Shown here: one piece after another, positions 25,851 through 36,587 of the stretch
How positions within the stretch are numbered: position 1 is the first letter of the stretch
How the letters are laid out: each line of letters opens with the position of its first letter
Assembly (NCBI RefSeq): GCF_900177725.1
Contig: NZ_FXAT01000001.1
Location: 744,001-808,000 of the forward strand
Length of the DNA: 64,000 bases
Reading direction: 5' to 3'
Source: Paraburkholderia susongensis
GTDB lineage: Bacteria; Pseudomonadota; Gammaproteobacteria; Burkholderiales; Burkholderiaceae
Program-made: the position numbers and the translations under genes
The notes under the pieces: generated by a model
Told to the model about the DNA's origin: nothing
The model's database searches: none
The model's input: the letters and a program-made list of their open reading frames with translations, nothing else

Positions 25851-26063
25851 TTGACTACCGTCACCGTCAAGCTGAACGAACCGGTGGAAGTCGCGTTGCG
25901 CCGCTTCCGACGTTCGATCGAGAACACCGGCCTGATAAAGGAACTGCGAGCCCGGGCGGCTTATGAAACGCCGACTGCGAAGCGCAAACGGAAAAAAGCG
26001 ATGGCAGTGGCTCGATTGCGAAAACAGATAAGACGGTCGTTGCCGCCGAAAAAGCTGTACTGA
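25851..26063 (+). CDS. rpsU: ribosomal protein S21, additional copy
   Basis: A 70-aa very basic protein starting at TTG after [68 protein letters not shown]. This is bacterial S21, a small-subunit protein that helps the 30S pair with Shine-Dalgarno sequences. The canonical rpsU usually sits in the rpsU-dnaG-rpoD macromolecular synthesis operon, absent here, so this is likely a paralogue. Its proximity to infA and cspA copies suggests conditional ribosome tuning. Confidence 0.93.
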   Translation: MTTVTVKLNEPVEVALRRFRRSIENTGLIKELRARAAYETPTAKRKRKKAMAVARLRKQIRRSLPPKKLY

Positions 26064-26213
26064 GCGGAAGCTGTCGTGCGGATATACCGAGAGGATGTCC
26101 TCCCGCAACGCGCGAATCCTCTATCTGTTTGTTGCGCGGGACACCCCGCGGGACACCCATAAAAGGCGGCGGGAACTCATGCGTCCCGTCATCGCCGTGT
26201 GGCTAACGCTTCG

Positions 26214-26241
26214 CTCATCTCAGTACCCTCATCTCAGTACC
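26214..26241. repeat. 14-bp tandem duplication
   Basis: Two perfect adjacent copies of ctcatctcagtacc span the stop codon of the 65-aa minus-strand gene, so the second copy lies in its 3' flank. Minor slippage product. Confidence 0.8.
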
Positions 26242-26431
26242 TTCGGGCATACCCTTCGCGCCACAAGGCAGCGCCCACGGACGTCAGCAACGCAATGTCA
26301 CTCTCGCTCAGACCATCCCACGCGCCGGCCAGCCATTTTACGAAGCCCGTGCAGGCATGATCCAGATCGATCGCGGCGCGACCTTCGCGATTCAGTTGCT
26401 CGAAGACAGAGATCAGATCATCCGGGGTCAT
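26234..26431 (-). CDS. 65-aa helical protein of unknown function
   Basis: ATG at 26431 with GAGGAA 6 nt upstream: MTPDDLISVFEQLNREGRAA, DLDHACTGFVKWLAGAWDG, LSESDIALLTSVGAALWREG. It appears all-helical and soluble, with three amphipathic segments. No family recognised. Its stop is embedded in a 14-bp duplication. The larger small-protein block surrounds it. Confidence 0.5.
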   Translation of the reverse strand: MTPDDLISVFEQLNREGRAAIDLDHACTGFVKWLAGAWDGLSESDIALLTSVGAALWREGYARRY

Positions 26432-26668
26432 CGTCACTTCCTCTTTGGCCGTTAGAACTGCGATGGAATTCGAATGTATCGTCGATCATTCCAGCGCCGG
26501 GATCCGGCTCGTTCAGGCAAGAATTCATAGACCGCCTGATGTGACCGTGATCTCCATGCCCGGTGGAATCGCGAATCACGACTCCACGACACGTTCGAAC
26601 GGCCACGATCATCCTGTTCGCTCGCCGGCGAGCGCATCCCGGCGCGTGATCTGCTGTCGCTCGGCCAC

Positions 26669-26956
26669 TCAGGCGGATTCCCAGATGGTGCGATCGGACC
26701 CGTCACCGTCGATCAACATTTCGGCATAAGCCACGGACGCGCGCCGTGCGTCGCCGGCATTCACGAAAGGACGCTTACCGGGGGGCACGCGGAATAAGCG
26801 GCTTCGGGGGCTGTCCATCACGGAATCTGGCTCGCTGATACGAATCGACGCATCGAACCCATCCTCGTAATTGTGACCGTATCCCGTCTGGGTCGCGTGA
26901 TGGGGATACACGAGCAGGGAAATATCGAGACCTCGATAATGGCGAATGGTTGTCAT
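26669..26956 (-). CDS. small YRG-type protein, family member 2
   Basis: A 95-aa protein, ATG with AAGGAG 7-8 nt upstream. It reads IRHYRGLDISLLVYPHHATQ, GHNYEDGFDASIRISEPDS, SPRSRLFRVPPGKRPFVNA and GDARRASVAYAEMLIDGDG. By eye well over 40% identical to the product of 23756-24046. An inverted repeat at 27067-27108 lies about 110 bp upstream of its start. Function unknown; soluble, no signal. Confidence 0.75.
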   Translation of the reverse strand: MTTIRHYRGLDISLLVYPHHATQTGYGHNYEDGFDASIRISEPDSVMDSPRSRLFRVPPGKRPFVNAGDARRASVAYAEMLIDGDGSDRTIWESA

Positions 26957-27066
26957 TAGATAACTCCTTCTGGCCGCAATACGCAGCCGTTTTTTTGATC
27001 GTTGTGCGGGTTTGGCCGAAGGCGATATTCGAAACGCCTGGCGAGCCGCACCAACGAGGCAAAGCG

Positions 27067-27108
27067 GCCCGTCTACCGGATTTCTCAGCGAGAAACCCGT
27101 AGACGGGC
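27067..27108. repeat. long imperfect hairpin
   Basis: The outer 10 bp gcccgtctac/gtagacgggc pair perfectly, and ttctc/gagaa pair near a 3-nt loop, with one bulge and one mismatch between. It lies upstream of family member 2, with no gene on the plus strand ending here. It may be a terminator, a small-RNA element or a binding site. Confidence 0.7.
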
Positions 27109-27596
27109 AAGACAGTGATTCAAGCGGCTTTGCGCCGGCCCCGCCGGCGAGCTTCGTCCTTCACATCGGCAAGCGCCTGCTTAGCCGGCATTCCGCTTAC
27201 GTCTGCCGGATCGAACACCGCGCTGCCCTGAACTAGCGAAGCGGGTCATTGCCAGCCTCGCTTTACATTCGCCACATCATGGGGGCCGCATGGGTCGCTT
27301 GTATGACGAAGCCGGTATCCTGGCTCCGCTTCATCGCGCGGCAGGCACGCGTGGTTGTCGGTGAATGTTCTTGAGGAAGTCGCCACGTACAGTGGCGGTG
27401 GAACGAGGCTGATAGCCGTCGTCAGGTCATCTGGAATAACCTATGGCAGTGTGTGCAGCAATCCACTTTACAGACCACATGGTTCACCATAAGCGCGAGG
27501 GCACCTTCGGTCAATTCAATTCTGGTAACAGTCTCCGCGCCGCCCTACGTTGCCCGTTTCAGCGTATAGTGAGTCGTCCCCAGTGGAGTGACCAAC
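27109..27596. other. intergenic stretch between YRG family members 2 and 3
   Basis: No gene is confidently supported. A minus-strand frame ending near 27120 encodes SGMPAKQALADVKDEARRR followed by GRRKAA and has good codon character, so it may be the end of a broken small gene. The remainder is noise. Confidence 0.35.
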
Positions 27597-27884
27597 ATGT
27601 CGACATACCCGCTTCTTCTCTACAAGGGGTACGAACTTTATCCCCTCGTCTTCGCCCGCACATTCAATCGCTTTGATGGACATTCCCGTTACGCCGAAGG
27701 GTATGACATTGCGGTACGGATATGTCGCCCGGGTGCGATAGCCACCTCCACCGCAAGCCGTGTTTTCAGGCTGAACCAGTCGCATACATTCTCCGACTTC
27801 GGTATGGCAAGGCGTGCCGCCCGGCAGCAGGGAAAGGACATCATCGACGGAAAGGTGAGCGGAGCTTCGGTCAACGACATGTGA
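27597..27884 (+). CDS. small YRG-type protein, family member 3 (divergent)
   Basis: ATG at 27597 with GGAG 8 nt before gives 95 aa: MSTYPLLLYKGYELYPLVFA, SRYAEGYDIAVRICRPG, ASRVFRLNQSHTFSDFGMAR and KDIIDGKVSG. It keeps the Y-K/R-G, PLVxxR, Y-x-E-G-Y/F-D-x-A-V-R-I and SRVFRL positions of members 1 and 2, but the helical end has changed. Function unknown. Confidence 0.7.
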   Translation: MSTYPLLLYKGYELYPLVFARTFNRFDGHSRYAEGYDIAVRICRPGAIATSTASRVFRLNQSHTFSDFGMARRAARQQGKDIIDGKVSGASVNDM

Positions 27885-28092
27885 AACGCCTGCCGGCGTG
27901 TGGCATCAGCTGATTTATCGGGCAACGAATTACTCTCTCCTTGATGGCCGATTCGACCGTCGTCGTTTCATAAAAATGGCCACTGGCGGAGAGCATCCTT
28001 CGGCGCATTTCTTCGTTCGGTCAAAAGCAGCGGTCGGTCACGGCGGCGCGAGAAGCTGAACGCACGCATTCTTCCGCACCGGTGTCGCCTCC

Positions 28093-28377
28093 ATGCAAAA
28101 TAATCGCCATGCGATTCCGTACTACCTCGTATTGCGTCATGGCTGTCTGCCGTACGTTCTGAACGCAGACCGCCATGTCCTGCGCCGCGAGGCCAGCCTT
28201 CTCCTGCAAGCGTTCGCGAGAACACGCGGCGCACCGGGTTCGATCGCGGACGACGCGTGGAACGATTTTTCCTGCTCGGAATCCATTCCGCTCCTTGAGC
28301 GCGCGCAGGTGCGGGTCTACGCACTGGTTCGCGGGGCCGAAAGTGAACATCAACTCCGGTTGTTGACCGCTCTCTGA
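28093..28377 (+). CDS. 94-aa protein of unknown function
   Basis: MQNNRHAIPYYLVLRHGCLP, YVLNADRHVLRREASLLLQ, then a loop, and ERAQVRVYALVRGAESEHQ. Alternating beta and helical character, no membrane segment. The ribosome site is weak (CTCC before the ATG), but a full-length open frame of normal composition stands apart from neighbouring noise. It closes the small-protein block, convergent with the FAD oxidoreductase gene. No family recognised. Confidence 0.45.
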   Translation: MQNNRHAIPYYLVLRHGCLPYVLNADRHVLRREASLLLQAFARTRGAPGSIADDAWNDFSCSESIPLLERAQVRVYALVRGAESEHQLRLLTAL

Positions 28378-28562
28378 CCGCGCCAACGTGCGCACTCCTT
28401 GCCGACGATCTTCACCAGCATCACGAACCGGGTTTGACGTTCGACCAACGCCGCCATCTGACTGTTTGCACTGCCAAACACTGCTCGCCTTCCCAGTGGC
28501 CCGGTATCGCGCCGCGCCCGCCAGCGTGAACCGGCGTCTTGCCGCCACGAGAGCGCGCGCGT

Positions 28563-31043
28563 TCAACTCTTCACGCGCAGCGAACGCGGATCGTACGGCG
28601 CGTTCAGATGCACCGTCGCGGGAATCCGCTCGCCCGCCACGTCGATCGTGTAGCGTCCGCCAGTGATCCATGCGGCGTCGACGGCGCCGTCCGCGCGTTC
28701 GAGAAAGCCCATCGCGACCGGGCAGCCGAGCGTATGGCCGAAGGCCGCCGAGGTGAGCGAGCCGACCGGCTCGCCGTCGCGCAGAATCGCCTCGCCGCCC
28801 CACAGCATCCGGTCGCTGGAGCCCTCGGTGGTAAGCACGACGAGCCGGCGCCGCAATGGCTGGTCGCGCAGGCGCAGAAGCGCGTCGCGGCCCCGGAACG
28901 GAATGTTCTTGTCGAGCTTGCACGCGAACGCGAGACCGGCCTCGAAGGGATTGCAGTCGGGCGAAAGCTCGCGCCCCCAGGCGCGGTAACCTTTTTCGAG
29001 CCGCAGCGAGTCGATCGCGTAATAGCCGGCATTGACGAGCCCGAACGCCTTGCCCGCCGCATGCAGTGTCTCGTAGACGCCCACCGCGAACTCGACCGGA
29101 ACATACAGCTCCCAGCCCAGCTCGCCCACGTAAGTGAGGCGCGCCGCTCTCACGGTCGCGTAGCCGATGTCGACCTCGCGGCTTTGCCCGAACGCAAACG
29201 CCTCATGACTCCAGTCCGCCTTCGACACGCTTTGCAGGAGCGCGCGCGCATGCGGTCCCATCACGCCGAGCACCGCGTACTGGCTCGTGACGTCGACGAG
29301 CACGCAGTGCCGCTCGGGGGGAATCGCCTTCTCCAGATAGTCGAGATCGCGCGTCGCCTGGGCGGAGCCGGTCACGATGAGGTACTGATCGTCGGCGAGA
29401 CGCGTGAGCGTCACGTCCGATTCATAGGTGCCGCGCTCATTCAGCAATCCAGAATAAACCGTGGAGCCGACCGGCACGGCCACGTCGTTCGCGGCGATGG
29501 CCTGCAACACATCTTGCGCATCGCGTCCTTTGACAAGCAGCTTCGCAAACGAAGTCATGTCGAAGAGCGCGACACCCTCGCGGCAGGCGCGGTGCTCCGC
29601 GCCGCTCCACGGCAGCCAGTTCTGCTGGCCGAACGCGTATTCGATGCGCGCCTCTTCAGGGCTGGGCGCGAAGAAGTTCGCGCGCTCCCAGCCCATCTTG
29701 CTGCCGAAGCACGCGCCGCTTTGCGCGAGCTGGGCATAGAGCGGCGAGCGGCGGAACGGGCGCGCCGTGTCGAGCTCGCGGTTCGGCCACGGCATTGCAT
29801 AGTGCAGCCCCAGCGTTTCCTTCACGCGATCGTGCAGCCACGTGTCGTTGCCGTTGAAGCGCGCGAAGCGGCGGATGTCGACGGGCCACAGATCCATGGT
29901 GGGCTCGCCGGCGACGATCCACTCGGCGAGCGCCATGCCCGCGCCGCCCGCCGAGGCGATGCCCATCGAGTTGAAGCCCGCCCCCACGAAGAAGCGGCGC
30001 AGCTCGGGCGCCTCGCCGAGAATGAAGTTGTTGTCGGGCGTGAACGATTCCGGTCCGTTGTAGAACTGGCGGACCTGGGCGGTTTCGAGCGCCGGCACCC
30101 GCTGCAGCGCGTTTTCCATCAGTACTTCGAACTGATCCCAGTCGTCGGGCAGTAGCTGGAACTCGAAATTCTCCGGGATCCCGTTCATGCCCCACGGTTT
30201 CGCGTCGGGCTCGAAGCCCCCCATCACGAGGCCGCCCACTTCCTCCTTGAAGTAGATGAACCCGTCCGGGTCGCGCATGACCGGCAAATCGGGATGCACG
30301 CCCGCGATGCGCTCGGTCACGATGTAGTAATGCTCGGCCGAATGCAGAGGCACGGTGACGCCGCACATCCGGCCGATTGCCTTTGCCCATTGCCCGGCGC
30401 AGTTCACGACGATCTCCGCGTGCAGCGTGCCCTCTTCACCCGCCTTGTTGCGCCAGGACACGCCGGTGGCGGCGCGGCCAGCAGGCGTCGCGCCGGTATG
30501 GACCGCAGTGATGCGCGTGTTCTCGACGATGCGCGCACCGCGCTCACGCGCGCCCCGCGCGAGCGACTGCGTGAGATCGGTCGGGTTCGCCTTGCCGTCG
30601 CCCGGCAGCCAGACCGCGCCGAGCAGGTCGTCCGTGCGCATCGCCGGCCACAACTCGCCGGCCTCGCGCGGGCCGATTACGTCGCAGACCACGCCGTAGG
30701 CCCGCGCGGAAGCCGCCGTGCGCTTGAGCTGCGTCATCCGCTCCTGCGTGCGCGCCACCGAGAGCGAGCCGCACTGCTTCCAGCCCGTGGCCAGCCCCGT
30801 CTCGGCCTCCAGTTCGGCGTAGAGGGCCGTCGAATAGCGGATCAGCTTCGTCATGCTGTGCTGGGCCCGCAACTGGCCGACGAGGCCCGCTGCGTGCCAG
30901 GTCGTGCCGCACGAGAGCATGCCCTGCTCGAGCAGGACGACGTCGCTCCAGCCGAGCTTCGTGAGGTGATACGCAACCGAACAGCCGACGATGCCGCCGC
31001 CGACGATGACGACCTTGGCATGCGTGGGAACAGGGGTGGACAT
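28563..31043 (-). CDS. FAD-dependent oxidoreductase with GcvT domain (DMGDH/sarcosine dehydrogenase-like)
   Basis: An 826-aa two-domain enzyme. Residues 11-20 VVIVGGGIVG form the Rossmann FAD site; TTWHAAGLVGQL near residue 55 contains the His that covalently holds FAD in dimethylglycine dehydrogenases. The middle (QFYNGPESFTPDNNFILGE, GFNSMGIASAGGAGMALAEW) completes a DAO domain. The C-terminal 400 residues are a folate-binding GcvT barrel (GELGWELYVP, AIDSLRLEKGYRAWGREL). Such enzymes oxidatively remove N-methyl groups and pass formaldehyde to tetrahydrofolate. Start chosen at MSTPVPTHAK; the upstream frame is non-coding. It is divergent from the DeoR gene of the AEP cluster, hinting at demethylation of N-methylated aminophosphonates, which is inference. 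Confidence 0.88.
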   Translation of the reverse strand: MSTPVPTHAKVVIVGGGIVGCSVAYHLTKLGWSDVVLLEQGMLSCGTTWHAAGLVGQLRAQHSMTKLIRYSTALYAELEAETGLATGWKQCGSLSVARTQERMTQLKRTAASARAYGVVCDVIGPREAGELWPAMRTDDLLGAVWLPGDGKANPTDLTQSLARGARERGARIVENTRITAVHTGATPAGRAATGVSWRNKAGEEGTLHAEIVVNCAGQWAKAIGRMCGVTVPLHSAEHYYIVTERIAGVHPDLPVMRDPDGFIYFKEEVGGLVMGGFEPDAKPWGMNGIPENFEFQLLPDDWDQFEVLMENALQRVPALETAQVRQFYNGPESFTPDNNFILGEAPELRRFFVGAGFNSMGIASAGGAGMALAEWIVAGEPTMDLWPVDIRRFARFNGNDTWLHDRVKETLGLHYAMPWPNRELDTARPFRRSPLYAQLAQSGACFGSKMGWERANFFAPSPEEARIEYAFGQQNWLPWSGAEHRACREGVALFDMTSFAKLLVKGRDAQDVLQAIAANDVAVPVGSTVYSGLLNERGTYESDVTLTRLADDQYLIVTGSAQATRDLDYLEKAIPPERHCVLVDVTSQYAVLGVMGPHARALLQSVSKADWSHEAFAFGQSREVDIGYATVRAARLTYVGELGWELYVPVEFAVGVYETLHAAGKAFGLVNAGYYAIDSLRLEKGYRAWGRELSPDCNPFEAGLAFACKLDKNIPFRGRDALLRLRDQPLRRRLVVLTTEGSSDRMLWGGEAILRDGEPVGSLTSAAFGHTLGCPVAMGFLERADGAVDAAWITGGRYTIDVAGERIPATVHLNAPYDPRSLRVKS

Positions 31044-31442
31044 AGGGATGGGCCTCGATGCGAAAGGACGATGCCAAAAGAAGATGACGTGGCGAGGATT
31101 GGCGGAAAACCAAAGAATGCAACAAAATATCTCATAAAACAACATTCAATCATTGTATTCCGCAGAAATCCCGGAACCCCTTGCGTCAATCGTCCTTGGG
31201 GCTGAGAAGATTACATCCGCTATCACAAGCGCTAATGTCACAGCGCTTTTCTCCCCGTTTTTCCATTCTCCCGGGCCGTGCAACGCCAGTCACAGCGCCC
31301 TCATACCCAGTCGAAGCTCGCCATGATTTGTGGTATTTTGTGACTTAATATGTGTTAAAGCCCGAAACGGCATACCGGAGCTGTCTGGCTCACGGGCACC
31401 GGCGCCCCGCTCGCCCGCCTCCCTTGTCCGAGAAACGACACC
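31044..31442. promoter_or_regulatory. divergent control region, oxidoreductase/deoR-type regulator
   Basis: A 399-bp gap with an AT-rich core on both sides (31115-31160 and 31320-31365). On the right, TGTG occurs three times (tttgtggtattttgtgac then aatatgtgttaaag), with TGGTAT; the gap before phnW also contains TGGTAT and TATGTGG. These are candidate operators for the DeoR-family regulator, unproven. Confidence 0.45.
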
Positions 31443-32255
31443 ATGGCCGATAACCTCTCCGCCCCACCCGCCGCGCTGCTGAACCGGCGCCTCGCCGTCG
31501 GCCGGATCGACTACATCCTGCAAAGCCTCGATGCGAGCGGTTCGGTGAGCGTCGCGGACATGTCGGCAACGCTCGGGGTCTCGCGCGAAACCATCCGCCG
31601 CGACCTGAAGGCGCTGGCCGAGCAGGGCCGCCTGAGTCTCGTGCATGGCGGCGCCGCCAGGCGGCCGCTCGCCGAGCCGTCGCTCGCCGCGCGCGAAGCG
31701 GCGAATGCCGGGGGCAAGGCGGCGATCGGCGAGGCCGCGGCGCGGCTCGTGGCGAACGGCATGGTCGTGCTCATCGACTCGGGCTCGACCACCTGGGGCC
31801 TCGCGGCCTCGCTCGTGAACCACAGCGACCTCACGGTCATCACCAACAGCCTGCCGATCGCGATGCTCCTGTGCCGCTCGCCAGGCGTGAAGGTCATCAT
31901 GCTCGGCGGCGACATCGAGCCCAACGACGAAGCGGCATTCGGCGTCGAGACCATGGCGGCGCTCGCTCATTTCCGCGTCGATCTCGTGTTCCTCGGTGTC
32001 GGCGGCATCTCGCCCGAAGGCGAATTCACCGACTACTCGCGGCTCGCCGCGGAACAGCGGCACCTCATGATGAAGTCCGGCAAAGAGGTATACGTGCTCG
32101 CGGACCACAGCAAGTTCGAGCGCGGCACACCCGTGCGGATCGCGCCCGTGCCGCACATCGCCGGGCTGATCGTCGATGCGCCGCCGCCCGCGCGCATGGC
32201 CCGCGCGTTCGCGCAGAACCAATGGCGCGTCGTCGTCGCCGGCGGCCAAAGCTGA
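31443..32255 (+). CDS. DeoR/GlpR-family transcriptional regulator
   Basis: A 270-aa repressor. The N-terminal winged helix has SVADMSATLGVSRETIRRDL (around residues 36-55), the DeoR helix-turn-helix signature, followed by LVHGGA. The C-terminal DeoR sensor domain shows IGEAAARLVANGMVVLIDSG, STTWGLAASL, MLGGDIEPNDEAAFG and VLADHSKFE, the phosphosugar-binding type related to ribose-5-phosphate isomerase. It is immediately upstream of phnW and divergent from the FAD oxidoreductase, so it probably controls both. AEP clusters elsewhere often use LysR or GntR regulators; a DeoR type implies a phosphorylated effector such as phosphonoacetaldehyde, which is inferred. Confidence 0.88.
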   Translation: MADNLSAPPAALLNRRLAVGRIDYILQSLDASGSVSVADMSATLGVSRETIRRDLKALAEQGRLSLVHGGAARRPLAEPSLAAREAANAGGKAAIGEAAARLVANGMVVLIDSGSTTWGLAASLVNHSDLTVITNSLPIAMLLCRSPGVKVIMLGGDIEPNDEAAFGVETMAALAHFRVDLVFLGVGGISPEGEFTDYSRLAAEQRHLMMKSGKEVYVLADHSKFERGTPVRIAPVPHIAGLIVDAPPPARMARAFAQNQWRVVVAGGQS

Positions 32256-32501
32256 CGCGCATTCGCGCGCCCATCGCCTCGCGGCGGCGCTCGCCGCCAC
32301 TCCCTCCCCTCCGCTCGAAACCGGCCGCGCCGTCCTGGCGCGCCGCCGTTCACAACAGACGCCTGAAATGCAAGCACCAGCGTATCGGTATATCTCCTGG
32401 TATGTGGCAATTTATGGCGTATTGACTGTTTTTGTTGCAAGACCTACAGTGACTCCAACGCAGTAACGCAGCGTCAGAACCGACCTTCACGGAGACACCT
32501 C

Positions 32502-34951
<2,450 letters not shown>

Positions 34952-35075
34952 CGCCCCCTGTGCGCCCGGCGCACTGTACGCACCCTGCGCGCGCCGCCCG
35001 CCTTCGCGGACGGCGCGCGCAGACCCCAAACAAAAATCACCGGTTAATCCACCGGATCATCGAACGAGGTATGCG

Positions 35076-36524
35076 ATGAACGTCATGACCAAACCCGCAC
35101 TCAAGCAGGAGTCCATGCGCATCGCCGGCCGCCAGGTCGCGACCGACGAAGTGATCGAAGTCCTGAACCCGTACACCAACGAAGTGGTCGGCACCGTGCC
35201 CGCGGGACGTCCCGAGCACGTGGCGGAAGCCTTCGCCAAAGCCCACGCGGCACGCCCGCAGCTCACGCGCTTCGAGCGCCAGCGCATCCTGCAGACCACG
35301 GCCGAAGTGCTGCGCGACCGCAAGGAAGACTTCGCGCGGCTCATCACGGCGGAGTCGGGACTTTGCTGGAAGGACACGCTCTACGAGGCGAGCCGCGCCT
35401 ACGACGTCTGGTCGTTCGCGGCCCAGCTCACGATCCGGGACGACGGCGAAGTCTACGCGTGCGACATCAGCCCGAACGGCAAGAACCGCAAGATCTTCAC
35501 GACGCGCCTGCCGCTGCTCGGCGTGATCTCGGCGATCACGCCGTTCAATCACCCGCTGAACATGGTGAGCCACAAGCTCGCGCCGGCCATCGCCACCAAT
35601 AACCGCGTCGTGCTCAAGCCCACCGAGCTCACGCCGCTCACCGCGCTCGCGCTCGCCGATGTGCTCTACGAAGCGGGCCTGCCGCCCGAGATGCTGAGCG
35701 TCGTCACCGGCAATCCGCGCACGATGGGCGACGCCATGATTACGGACCCGCACTGCGACCTCGTCACCTTCACGGGCTCGGTGCGCGTGGGCAAATACAT
35801 CGCCGAGCATGCGGGCTACCGCCGCACGGTGCTGGAGCTCGGCGGCAACGATCCGCTCATCGTGATGGAGGACGCCGACCTCGATCGCGCCGCCCAGCTC
35901 GCGGTGACGGGCGCGACCAAGAACTCGGGCCAGCGCTGCACGGCGGTCAAACGCATTCTGGTGGTGGAGAGCGTCGCGGATGCGTTCGTCGAGCGCGTGC
36001 TCGTGCACGCGAAGAAGCTCAAGTGCGGCGACCCGATGGATCCGACCGTCGACGTAGGCACCGTCATCAACGAGGCGTCCGCGCAGCTCTTCGAGCGCCG
36101 CGTGGCCGACGCCGAAGCGCGCGGCGCGCGCGTGCTGCACGGCGCCCCGCGGCGCGGCGCGCTCTTCGCGCCCACCGTCGTCGATCACGTGCCCTACGAC
36201 TGCGAGCTCGTGCGCGAGGAGACGTTCGGCCCGGTGATTCCGATCATCCGCGTGCCGGACCGTATCGAAGAGGTGATCCGCATCTCCAATTCGACCGCCT
36301 TCGGTCTTTCCTCGGGCATCTGCACGAACCGGCTCGACTACACGACGCGCTTCGTCAGGGAGCTGGAAGTGGGCACCGTGAACGTCTGGGAGGTGCCGGG
36401 CTACCGCACCGAGATGTCGCCGTTCGGCGGCATCAAGGATTCGGGCAACGGCTACAAGGAGGGCATGGTCGAGGCGATGAAGAGCTATTCGAACGTGAGG
36501 ACATGGTCGCTGCCCTGGGAGTGA
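35076..36524 (+). CDS. phnY: phosphonoacetaldehyde dehydrogenase
   Basis: NAD-dependent aldehyde dehydrogenase, 482 aa, oxidising phosphonoacetaldehyde to phosphonoacetate. [18 protein letters not shown] is the cofactor entry, [18 protein letters not shown] the NAD loop, [11 protein letters not shown] the general-base Glu region, and [12 protein letters not shown] the catalytic Cys. [19 protein letters not shown] closes the active-site loop and is characteristic of the phosphonate subgroup. A 124-bp gap separates it from phnA, and an AGGTATGCG sequence precedes the start. The transporter gene phnS follows 63 bp later. Confidence 0.95.
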   Translation: MNVMTKPALKQESMRIAGRQVATDEVIEVLNPYTNEVVGTVPAGRPEHVAEAFAKAHAARPQLTRFERQRILQTTAEVLRDRKEDFARLITAESGLCWKDTLYEASRAYDVWSFAAQLTIRDDGEVYACDISPNGKNRKIFTTRLPLLGVISAITPFNHPLNMVSHKLAPAIATNNRVVLKPTELTPLTALALADVLYEAGLPPEMLSVVTGNPRTMGDAMITDPHCDLVTFTGSVRVGKYIAEHAGYRRTVLELGGNDPLIVMEDADLDRAAQLAVTGATKNSGQRCTAVKRILVVESVADAFVERVLVHAKKLKCGDPMDPTVDVGTVINEASAQLFERRVADAEARGARVLHGAPRRGALFAPTVVDHVPYDCELVREETFGPVIPIIRVPDRIEEVIRISNSTAFGLSSGICTNRLDYTTRFVRELEVGTVNVWEVPGYRTEMSPFGGIKDSGNGYKEGMVEAMKSYSNVRTWSLPWE

Positions 36525-36587
36525 TGTGAGTGGCGCGGCCACATGAGGTTTTTCCTGCATCCGAACTCAACGCAAGGAAGGATGGAT

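Noticed and set aside
27012..27236. Plus-strand 74-codon frame between YRG family members
   Set aside because: It spans the 27067-27108 hairpin, has no ribosome site and no homology to the neighbouring small proteins.
22496..28377. tRNA-Pro as attachment site of the small-gene block
   Set aside because: No copy of the tRNA-Pro 3' end was found downstream and no integrase is present, so an integrated island there is not supported.
28021..28923. Minus-strand 300-codon frame at the end of the oxidoreductase
   Set aside because: Out of frame with the GcvT domain, Arg-rich, and overlapping a better supported plus-strand small gene.
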